NCBI GenBank assembly: GCA_965371665.1
Contig: CBDUZI010000137.1
Coordinates: forward strand, 1 to 5,761
Direction of reading: 5' to 3'
Length of the DNA: 5,761 bases
DNA from: JAUVAV01 sp965371665
GTDB taxonomy: Bacteria; Oederibacteriota; JAAXVQ01; JAUVAV01
Part shown: piece after piece, positions 1-5,161 of the stretch
Layout of the letters: the number at the start of each line of letters is the position of its first letter
How positions within the stretch are numbered: the stretch's first letter is position 1
Made by a program: the position numbers and the translations under genes
Notes under the pieces: generated by a model
Told to the model about the DNA's origin: nothing
What the model saw: only the letters and a program-made list of their open reading frames with translations
Databases searched by the model: none

Positions 1-89
1 GGCAGGGGGGATTTAATCAATAAAACGCCCGCTTTCATATGCAAAATCCCCCTCACTCCCCCTTTTTCAAAGGGGGAAGAGTGCTCAAA
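1..89 (+). repeat. Palindromic repeat element, copy 1 (left arm of 89-bp inverted repeat)
   Basis: This stretch matches the reverse complement of 1235-1323 with no gaps and only 2 mismatches in 89 bases (positions 31 and 56). It contains a C5T3/A3G5 hairpin at 58-76 with a 3-base loop. The copy enters from beyond the left edge of the window. It appears to continue right to the 20-nt terminal box at 105-124, through a spacer holding an odd palindrome (87-99, AAAATC-C-GATTTT). No coding potential is visible. C5/G5 hairpin repeats of this kind are, from memory, scattered in many bacterial genomes. Calling it MITE-like is inference. Confidence 0.9.
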
Positions 90-104
90 ATCCGATTTTG
101 TGCC

Positions 105-124
105 TAAGTCCGACAGACTCCTAG
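105..124 (+). repeat. 20-nt terminal box of repeat element, copy 1
   Basis: These 20 bases, with core TCCGACAGACT and ending CCTAG, are identical to the reverse complement of 5708-5727. They are also related to 1351-1364. The box lies at the outer edge of copy 1, while the opposite-strand box lies at the outer edge of the copy leaving the right end of the window. That is the arrangement expected of terminal inverted repeats. Outside the box the sequence reads GGCACGGC, and the same bases flank the box at 5708. No transposase is present in the window. Confidence 0.75.
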
Positions 125-140
125 GGCACGGCTTTGTCGA

Positions 141-170
141 TTGACATTTAATCCACTTATCTGGTAATAT
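141..170 (+). promoter_or_regulatory. Predicted sigma-70/sigma-A promoter
   Basis: A perfect -35 box TTGACA (141-146) and an 18-base spacer lead to a -10 box TAATAT (165-170). The -10 is preceded by TGG, giving an extended -10 (TGnTAATAT). Transcription would start near 176-178. It lies just downstream of repeat copy 1 and is the best promoter I can see in the window. It would drive the prenyl synthase, and possibly the nuo genes by read-through, but a terminator hairpin sits only about 30 bases after the predicted start. Confidence 0.75.
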
Positions 171-205
171 ACGCCTGTTTTTACCACGGAAGGGTAATCT
201 TGGGG

Positions 206-234
206 ACCCCGCTGAAAAAGATGCGGGGTTTTTT
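206..234 (+). terminator. Rho-independent terminator or attenuator in the prenyl synthase leader
   Basis: ACCCCGC (206-212) pairs with GCGGGGT (223-229) around a 10-base loop, and a T run reaches 234. The reverse strand has no U tract after the hairpin, so it acts only on + strand transcription. A smaller hairpin, TTACC (181-185) with GGTAA (193-197), precedes it. With the promoter at 141-170 this would release an RNA of about 55-60 nt. It could instead work as an attenuator for the gene starting at 260. I do not recognise a known riboswitch class here. Confidence 0.75.
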
Positions 235-259
235 ATTGATCGCCTAAAGGGACCGCTGT

Positions 260-1231
260 ATGTCGCCGATATTAATGCCTAAAGCTAAAAAACTCTCCGC
301 CGTACTAGCCGGAATTGAGAAACAATTACGGCGGCATTTAACTGCCAATGACCCCTTTGTTCTTTATTTCTTAAATTATATCACAAAAACCAGAGGGAAG
401 CGGCTTCGGGCCCGGTTGACGATTTTGGCGGCCCGCGTCTGCGGAAAAGTTGATTCCCGGGTGGAACGCCTGGCCGCGGCTATGGAAATATTTCATCACG
501 CGACCCTGATTCATGATGATATTATTGACCAGGCCGACCGGCGCCGCAGCCGGCCTTCTTTAAATCACCGTTTCGGAAACGAAGTCTCGGTACTGGTAGG
601 CGATCTGATGTTTACCCAGGTGATGAATATTTTAATCCGGGATATGCCGGGACGGGTGCAAAAAATTGCGGCTAAAACTACCGGCCGGGTATGTATAGGT
701 GAAATCCAGGAACTCCGGCTTCGCGCGGCCTGGCAGTTGACCGTCAATGAGTACCAGGATATCATTGCCAACAAAACAGCGAGCTTGTTTGCCGGTTGCT
801 GTGAAGCCGGTGCGGTTCTGGCCGGCGCCCCGGACCGGCGGGTCGCCAGGTTAAAACAATACGGCCGGGCTTTGGGCATGGCGTATCAAATTCGTGACGA
901 CTTGCTGGATTTAACCGGCCGGACTTCCCGGATGGGAAAAGCCGTGGGCACGGATTTAAAAACCGGGCGGATTACGCTTCCGGTGATTTTGGGGTTAAAG
1001 CGATGCCGCGGTGAAAAACGGCGGCAATTGCTTCGCAAGCTGCAAACCGGAAAATATTCTCAGAAGTCAATATCCCCGGCCTTAAAAGAGTGCGGAGCGT
1101 TGGAAGCTACGCGGGCCATGGCCGAAGCTTACACGGAGCAGGCCCGGAAGGCCTTGCTAAGCTTGCCCGATTCCCCGGCCCGCCAAGAGCTTATAAGTTT
1201 GGCCCGATTCGCTTGGGAGCGGGATAACTAG
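260..1231 (+). CDS. Long-chain all-trans polyprenyl diphosphate synthase (class I)
   Basis: This 323-residue protein is a full-length class I prenyltransferase that elongates an allylic diphosphate with isopentenyl diphosphate, presumably in the cytosol. Visible motifs are GKRLRA (46-51), the first aspartate-rich motif DDIID (86-90), GEIQEL (147-152), a conserved KT (172-173) and the second aspartate-rich motif DDLLD (213-217). The fifth residue before the first motif is Ala81; a small residue there favours long products in this family. The product is therefore probably a C30-C50 chain, most plausibly for menaquinone; the exact length cannot be read. AAAGGGA (246-252) lies 7 bases before the ATG; an in-frame ATG at 275 is less well placed. 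The usual GGKRLRP is RGKRLRA here. The stop TAG at 1229-1231 lies in sequence matching the end of a repeat element. The gene precedes nuoA by 146 bases. hepT and ispB are the nearest named relatives, but I leave the symbol blank. Confidence 0.93.
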   Translation: MSPILMPKAKKLSAVLAGIEKQLRRHLTANDPFVLYFLNYITKTRGKRLRARLTILAARVCGKVDSRVERLAAAMEIFHHATLIHDDIIDQADRRRSRPSLNHRFGNEVSVLVGDLMFTQVMNILIRDMPGRVQKIAAKTTGRVCIGEIQELRLRAAWQLTVNEYQDIIANKTASLFAGCCEAGAVLAGAPDRRVARLKQYGRALGMAYQIRDDLLDLTGRTSRMGKAVGTDLKTGRITLPVILGLKRCRGEKRRQLLRKLQTGKYSQKSISPALKECGALEATRAMAEAYTEQARKALLSLPDSPARQELISLARFAWERDN

Positions 1232-1234
1232 GAG

Positions 1235-1323
1235 TTTGAGCACTCTTCCCCCTTTGAAAAAGGGGGATTGAGGGGGATTTTGCATATGAAAGTGGGCGTT
1301 TTATTGATTAAATCCCCCCTGCC
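1235..1323 (-). repeat. Palindromic repeat element, copy 2 (right arm of 89-bp inverted repeat)
   Basis: This is the reverse complement of 1-89 with 87 of 89 bases matching. It contains a TC5T3/A3G5A hairpin (1247-1267) with a 3-base loop and no T tract, so it is not a standard terminator. The similarity probably starts at 1228: CTAGGAGT (1228-1235) equals the first 8 bases of the element's terminal box, and about 28 bases found in copy 1 are missing between this and TTGAGCAC. The repeat and its extension (1315-1364) make up nearly all of the DNA between the prenyl synthase and nuoA. Confidence 0.9.
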
Positions 1324-1364
1324 CCCTTTACAAAAGGGGGAGAATAACTAAAGTCCGACAGGCT
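1316..1364 (+). repeat. Repeat element, nuoA-proximal end of copy 2
   Basis: These 49 bases match the reverse complement of 5713-5761 at 46 positions. They include a C5T3/A3G5 hairpin (1322-1340, loop ACA) and the box AAGTCCGACAGGCT (1351-1364). The terminal CCTAG present in the other two boxes is missing, and the sequence instead runs into GTCAGGAG, the ribosome binding site of nuoA. The nuoA 5' region is therefore almost entirely repeat DNA. Confidence 0.85.
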
Positions 1365-1377
1365 GTCAGGAGATGAA

Positions 1378-1740
1378 ATGGAAGGTCTAGGCTCTTATAG
1401 CACTATAGTAGTGGCTCTCGGGGTCGGTATTTTCTGCCTCGCGGCCGGGGTTTTTATTTCCTGGCTGTTTCGTCCCATGAACCCCACGCCGGTAAAACTT
1501 GAACCTTATGAATGCGGTGAACCAACCGTGGGAACGGCGCGGGTGCAATTCCGCGGTATGTTTTATCTGGTGGCCCTGCTTTTTGTGATTTTTGACGTGG
1601 AAGTCATTTTTCTCTTTCCCTGGGCCGCCGCGTTTCGTCAACTGGGACTTTTTGCATTTATAGAAATGCTCATTTTTGTGGTAATCCTGCTTTTCGGTTT
1701 GCTATACGCCTGGAGGAAAGGAGCCCTGAAATGGCAATAA
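1378..1740 (+). CDS. nuoA: NADH-quinone oxidoreductase subunit A
   Basis: NuoA is a small membrane-arm subunit of complex I, next to NuoH and NuoJ. Its TM1-TM2 loop lies near the quinone cavity. The 120-residue protein has three hydrophobic segments, about 9-31, 61-83 and 90-112. The family signature runs through the loop and second helix: LEPYECGE (41-48), then FRGMFYLVALLFVIFDVEV (58-76). Asp73 and Glu75 correspond to the conserved acidic pair of helix 2. Length is normal for the family. AGGAG (1368-1372) lies 5 bases before the ATG. The last 10 bases overlap nuoB, so the two are probably translationally coupled. It is the first gene of the nuo cluster. No convincing promoter is visible immediately upstream, where repeat DNA fills the space, so read-through from the prenyl synthase is possible. 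Confidence 0.96.
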   Translation: MEGLGSYSTIVVALGVGIFCLAAGVFISWLFRPMNPTPVKLEPYECGEPTVGTARVQFRGMFYLVALLFVIFDVEVIFLFPWAAAFRQLGLFAFIEMLIFVVILLFGLLYAWRKGALKWQ

Positions 1741-2258
1741 TTGATAAACTGGCAGGGGTAACAGAACGCTTTCCCGGCGGAGGGGTATTGCTGACCACAA
1801 TGGAGTTTTTTATCAATTGGGGACGCAAGAACTCTCTCTGGCCGCTTACTTTCGGGCTTTCGTGCTGTGCCATTGAGATGTTCTCCACCGGAGCTTCGCG
1901 CTTCGACTGGGCCCGCTTGGGGAACGAAGTATTGCGGGCTTCGCCGCGCCAGGCGGACATGATGGTGGTGGCAGGAACCGTATGTTGGAAAATGGCTCCC
2001 CGGATCAAGCGGCTCTATGAGCAGATGGGAGAACCCCGTTATGTTATTGCCATGGGGGCCTGCGCGGTTTCCGGCGGACCATTTTATTATAATTCATATG
2101 GCACGGTTCGCGGAGTTGATCAGCTCATACCCGTGGATATATATCTTCCCGGCTGCCCCCCAAAACCGGAAGCGCTTTTAGACGCGGTGCTTAAATTGGA
2201 GAAGAAAATAACCCGGGAGCGCCTGCCCGGACGCCGGGTTAAGGGTGGAACGAAATGA
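1731..2258 (+). CDS. nuoB: NADH-quinone oxidoreductase subunit B (N2 cluster subunit)
   Basis: NuoB carries the terminal [4Fe-4S] cluster N2, which passes electrons to quinone at its interface with NuoD. In this 175-residue protein the ligands are visible as the adjacent pair Cys45-Cys46 (in GLSCCAIEM), Cys111 (GACAVSGGPF) and Cys142 (PGCPPKPE), at the spacing usual for the family. An additional cysteine, Cys85, occurs in GTVCWKMAP, where many homologues have GTVTNKMAP or similar; E. coli also has a cysteine close by (GTCFTKMAP), so this is probably a harmless variant. The start is well supported: AAAGGAG (1717-1723) lies 7 bases before the ATG, inside the end of nuoA, with a 10-base overlap. 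The protein ends soon after the conserved core. Downstream, instead of a tight junction with nuoC, there is a 262-base gap filled with palindromic repeat. Confidence 0.97.
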   Translation: MAIIDKLAGVTERFPGGGVLLTTMEFFINWGRKNSLWPLTFGLSCCAIEMFSTGASRFDWARLGNEVLRASPRQADMMVVAGTVCWKMAPRIKRLYEQMGEPRYVIAMGACAVSGGPFYYNSYGTVRGVDQLIPVDIYLPGCPPKPEALLDAVLKLEKKITRERLPGRRVKGGTK

Positions 2259-2278
2259 CAATGCCAGCTGTCGAGTAC

Positions 2279-2453
2279 TTAAATAGTTTCTGTTTCGGAA
2301 AGCCTTTTTTATTTCTTTGTGGTTCCGTCATTCCGGCATGATTTTAGCCGGAATCCAGAAAAGCACTGTAATATAAGCAAAGATACTTTCTGGATACCGG
2401 CTTCCGCCGGTATGACGAGCTTAACTTATCTTTCCGCAACAGGAACTAGTTAA
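2279..2453. repeat. Nested inverted-repeat element between nuoB and nuoC
   Basis: The outer arms 2279-2302 and 2430-2453 are inverted repeats matching at 21 of 24 bases. Inside them, 2326-2417 is a second palindromic unit. Its ends CGTCATTCCGGC (2326-2337) and GCCGGTATGACG (2406-2417) pair at 11 of 12, and its inner arms, with core ATCCAGAAA, pair again. Each inner arm also folds on itself (CCGGC/GCCGG). The GTCATTCCGGC...ATCCAG pattern resembles palindromic intergenic repeats that I recall from many bacteria. No gene and no good terminator T tract is seen. Folded in the nuo mRNA it would make a large structured spacer, possibly affecting message stability or downstream expression (inference). 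Confidence 0.85.
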
Positions 2454-2505
2454 GCTGTCGGATAGTTCGAAAAAGGCATAAAAAAAAGACAATACTAACT
2501 ACCGT

Positions 2506-2511
2506 AAGAGG
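2506..2511 (+). promoter_or_regulatory. Ribosome binding site that decides the nuoC start
   Basis: AAGAGG ends directly against an ATG at 2512, leaving no spacer for that start. The next in-frame ATG, at 2521, lies 9 bases away, which is a normal spacing. The start of nuoC is therefore placed at 2521, three codons later. There is no other purine-rich site near, and an in-frame TAA at 2479-2481 rules out a longer upstream extension. Confidence 0.6.
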
Positions 2512-2520
2512 ATGAACAAG

Positions 2521-2988
2521 ATGACGGACTTGCTGGTTGATAATTTGCGAAAAACATTTTCCCAGGCTGAAATTCAGGCTGCAACTTCCTTTGGCCCGGT
2601 CTTGATATGTTCTTCCGCCACGGAACTACCCGAAGTCTGCCGGATTTTAAAAACTGATCCGGACCTGGGGTTTGACGTGCTGGAGGATCAAACCGTGGTG
2701 GATACGGGAACGCAATTTATACTAATCCTGCATTTAGTCAGTTCCCGGGAGATTAGCGTCAGGCTGACCGTGAAAGCACCAGTGGAACGGGAAACCCCGG
2801 AAGTTCCCACCCTGTCGTTTCTCTTTGGCTGCGCCGATTGGTACGAACGGGAAATTTACGATATGTTCGGTATAAAGTTCACAGGGCACCCGGAGCTATG
2901 CCGCATTCTTCTGCCCGAGGAATGGCAGGGATATCCTCTGCGCAAAGATTATTCGGATGACAAGCTGCTTAAGCGGCCGGGAGTATAA
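2521..2988 (+). CDS. nuoC: NADH-quinone oxidoreductase subunit C
   Basis: NuoC is a cofactor-free subunit of the peripheral arm that packs against NuoD and NuoI. This copy has 155 residues from the chosen start (158 if ATG 2512 is used), within the normal range for stand-alone NuoC. The C-terminal signature is intact: DWYEREIYDMFGIKFTGHP (106-124), then ILLPEEWQGYPLRKDY (129-144). The N-terminal half is the more variable part of the family and shows only general similarity here. It is separate from nuoD, unlike the fused NuoCD of E. coli; 5 bases lie between them. The gene is cut off from nuoB by the nested palindromic element at 2279-2453, which is unusual in an otherwise compact operon. An A-rich stretch (about 2470-2490) precedes the gene, but I see no convincing promoter. 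Confidence 0.95.
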   Translation: MTDLLVDNLRKTFSQAEIQAATSFGPVLICSSATELPEVCRILKTDPDLGFDVLEDQTVVDTGTQFILILHLVSSREISVRLTVKAPVERETPEVPTLSFLFGCADWYEREIYDMFGIKFTGHPELCRILLPEEWQGYPLRKDYSDDKLLKRPGV

Positions 2989-2993
2989 AGGAA

Positions 2994-4127
2994 ATGGATT
3001 TGCATAATCTTAAGACGGATTATCCCGAAGAGCTGAAGACCGAGGAAATCACCCTTAATATGGGTCCCCAGCATCCCAGTACGCATGGCGCCCTGCGCCT
3101 GATTTTGCGCCTGGATGGCGAGCGGGTAGTCTCGGCCCGGCCCGATTTCGGATATGTTCATCGCGGCTTGGAAAAAATGGCGGAAAGTCTTTCATATATC
3201 CAGTACATCCAGATTACCGACCGCATAGACTATCTTTCTTCCATTATGAATGAATGGTCTTTCTGCCTGGCAGTGGAAGCTCTGGCCGGGATCGAGGTGC
3301 CGAAACGGGCCGAATACTTGCGGGTCCTGACCGGTGAACTCTGCCGAATTTCCAGCCACCTGGTCTGGCTGGGAGCCATGGGCATGGACCTGGGTGCTTT
3401 TACTCCGCTGACCTATACTTTCCGAGAGCGGGAGATGGTGCTGGAACTTTTTGATCTGCTTTGCGGTCAGCGTATGACCTTTAATTATATCCGGATTGGC
3501 GGGGTAGTTCGTGATCTGCCGCCGGAATTCACGGACCAGGCCCGGGTTTTTATAAAGTATTTCGAGAAGATGCCGGATATATACGACCAATTGTTGTCGG
3601 ATAATCCCATCTTTCTGATGCGCATGCGGGAGGTAGGATATCTTTCTGCGGCTGCGGCGCACTCGCACGCAGTAACCGGGCCTAATTTAAGAGGGTCGGG
3701 CGTCGCGCAGGATCTCCGCCGGAGTGATCCATATTCGGTCTACCCGGATTTTGATTTCCAGGTAGTAACGCACCCGGAGGGTGATGCCTTGGCTCGCTAT
3801 AGGGTCCGGGTGGAAGAAATGCGGCAGAGCGCGCGGATAGTGGCCCAGGTACTCGAGGGCCTGCCGGAGGGCGGAATCAAAACTAAAGTACCGCGGGTTT
3901 TAAAAATCCCTCCGGGAGAGGCATATAGCAGAGTGGAATCTTCCCGCGGTATTCAAGGGTTTTACCTGGTTTCCGACGGATCCGTTAAACCTGCGCGCTG
4001 CCGAATTCGAGTTCCGAGCTTTGCCAACCTATCAGTGCTTCCCCAACTGGTTAAAGGTGTGAAAGTGGCGGATGTGGTGGCCATTCTGGGAAGCCTGGAT
4101 ATTATCATACCGGAGATTGATCGATGA
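2994..4127 (+). CDS. nuoD: NADH-quinone oxidoreductase subunit D (quinone-site subunit)
   Basis: NuoD is the 49-kDa-type subunit that forms the quinone-binding site with NuoB. It descends from the large subunit of [NiFe] hydrogenases. The 377-residue protein has NMGPQHPSTHG (22-32), whose His31 matches the quinone-site histidine (His38 of Thermus Nqo4). DRIDY (76-80) follows, with Tyr80 matching Nqo4 Tyr87. The cysteine pairs that bind Ni-Fe in hydrogenases are absent, so this is a true complex I subunit. The C-terminus ends SLDIIIPEIDR, where many homologues have G before E, a small deviation. AAAGG (2987-2991) overlaps the nuoC stop and is only 2 bases from the ATG. An in-frame TTG at 3000 would have an 8-base spacing, so the true start could be two codons later. 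The stop overlaps nuoH by 4 bases. Confidence 0.97.
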   Translation: MDLHNLKTDYPEELKTEEITLNMGPQHPSTHGALRLILRLDGERVVSARPDFGYVHRGLEKMAESLSYIQYIQITDRIDYLSSIMNEWSFCLAVEALAGIEVPKRAEYLRVLTGELCRISSHLVWLGAMGMDLGAFTPLTYTFREREMVLELFDLLCGQRMTFNYIRIGGVVRDLPPEFTDQARVFIKYFEKMPDIYDQLLSDNPIFLMRMREVGYLSAAAAHSHAVTGPNLRGSGVAQDLRRSDPYSVYPDFDFQVVTHPEGDALARYRVRVEEMRQSARIVAQVLEGLPEGGIKTKVPRVLKIPPGEAYSRVESSRGIQGFYLVSDGSVKPARCRIRVPSFANLSVLPQLVKGVKVADVVAILGSLDIIIPEIDR

Positions 4128-5161
4128 GATACTTGCTGGAACCCGCCGAACTGTTTCCTCCGCTTTTAGAAGGATTGCGCGGCTTGGCTGTCTGGGCCGG
4201 TTTGCCGGTGATGGCCGGGGACTGGGCCGGCGCCGTGCTGGTCATGCTGGCGTTATTTGCGTTTTGCGCCGTGGCGGTCATGGTACTGGTGTATGCGGAA
4301 CGCAAAGTTGCCGGGCACATGCAGGCTCGTATCGGCCCCATGCGAGTGGGATGGCACGGAGTTTTACAAGTAATTGCGGACACCATCAAGTTGATTGTAA
4401 AGGAGACCTGGATTCCTGGTTCAGCGGATCGCTGGGTTTACCGGTGCGCGCCTTATGTGGTTTTTATGGCCGGCTTTCTGGCCTTGATCGCCCTGCCCCT
4501 GGACCGGGATCTCACCCCGGCGCACTTAAATCTCGGACTGATTTATATAGTGGCGGTTGGGACGCCGGGAGTTATCGGCATTTTAATGGCCGGATGGAGT
4601 TCGGGCAACAAGTACTCTCTGATTGGAGGTATGCGTTCGGCGGCCCAGATGATTAGTTATGAAGTGCCGCTTTTAATCTCCCTGATGGGAGTGGTTATGA
4701 TCTCCGGAACCCTGGACCTGCATATGATAGTGGAATCCCAAAGAGTGCCTTACATTATATTTCAACCTTTAGGTTTCTTGATTTTTCTGATTTCCGCGGT
4801 GGCGGAGACTAACCGGAATCCCTTTGATATTCCTGAGGCGGAATCCGAATTAACCGGCGGGTTTCATACGGAATACGGAGGGATACGTTTCGCCTATTTT
4901 TTCCTGGCCGAATATTTGAACATGTTTGTGCTTTCGGCCCTGGGGGCTACGCTTTTCCTGGGAGGCTGGCAGGGGCCGTGGTTTCCGGGTTGGGTATGGT
5001 TGCTGGCAAAAACCGGCGCCATACTCTTTCTATTTATCTGGTTCCGGTGGACCTTTCCCCGGTTTCGTGCCGATCAACTCATGGATTTTTGTTGGAAAAT
5101 ATTAACGCCTTTAGCCTTTTTGAATCTGCTGGCTACCGGCTTGGTATTGGTGCTGCTGTGA
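4124..5161 (+). CDS. nuoH: NADH-quinone oxidoreductase subunit H
   Basis: NuoH is the membrane subunit that joins the peripheral and membrane arms, lines the quinone entry chamber and starts the proton path. The 345-residue protein shows about eight hydrophobic segments, the first near 35-57 and the last near 322-344. Conserved stretches are YAERKVAGHMQARIGPMRVG (57-76), GNKYSLIGGMRSAAQMISYE (161-180) and AETNRNPFDIPEAESEL (227-243), followed by GGFHTEYGGIRFA (245-257). The acidic loop of the last motifs is the key functional part, and all its acidic residues are present. Some 34 residues precede the first helix, longer than in E. coli. GGAG (4112-4115) lies 8 bases before the ATG, which overlaps the nuoD stop as ATGA. 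The direct D-to-H junction shows that nuoEFG are missing from this operon. Confidence 0.97.
   Translation: MRYLLEPAELFPPLLEGLRGLAVWAGLPVMAGDWAGAVLVMLALFAFCAVAVMVLVYAERKVAGHMQARIGPMRVGWHGVLQVIADTIKLIVKETWIPGSADRWVYRCAPYVVFMAGFLALIALPLDRDLTPAHLNLGLIYIVAVGTPGVIGILMAGWSSGNKYSLIGGMRSAAQMISYEVPLLISLMGVVMISGTLDLHMIVESQRVPYIIFQPLGFLIFLISAVAETNRNPFDIPEAESELTGGFHTEYGGIRFAYFFLAEYLNMFVLSALGATLFLGGWQGPWFPGWVWLLAKTGAILFLFIWFRWTFPRFRADQLMDFCWKILTPLAFLNLLATGLVLVLL

Noticed and set aside
1..124. CRISPR array suggested by repeated hairpins
   Set aside because: The repeats are inverted copies of one element, without regular direct repeats or uniform spacers, and no cas genes are present.
1247..1267. C5T3/A3G5 hairpin as a terminator after the prenyl synthase
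   Set aside because: The stem is strong but no T tract follows on either strand, and the same hairpin recurs in every copy of the repeat.
2445..2511. Promoter for nuoC in the A-rich stretch
   Set aside because: No -35 and -10 pair with acceptable match and spacing could be found.
3192..3668. 158-codon open frame on the - strand inside nuoD
   Set aside because: It is the antisense shadow of the strongly conserved NuoD core, with no ribosome binding site or motif.
2994..4127. [NiFe] hydrogenase large subunit instead of NuoD
   Set aside because: The CxxC pairs that bind the Ni-Fe site are missing, while the complex I quinone-site His31 and Tyr80 are present.
4072..4656. Open frame of 194 codons on the + strand across the nuoD-nuoH junction
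   Set aside because: It overlaps nuoD and nuoH in another frame, has no recognisable domain, and both real genes carry full family signatures.
4978..5157. N-terminal extension of nuoI inside nuoH
   Set aside because: The frame is open, but the residues show no NuoI similarity, and GTG 5158 overlapping the nuoH stop gives a normal-length protein.
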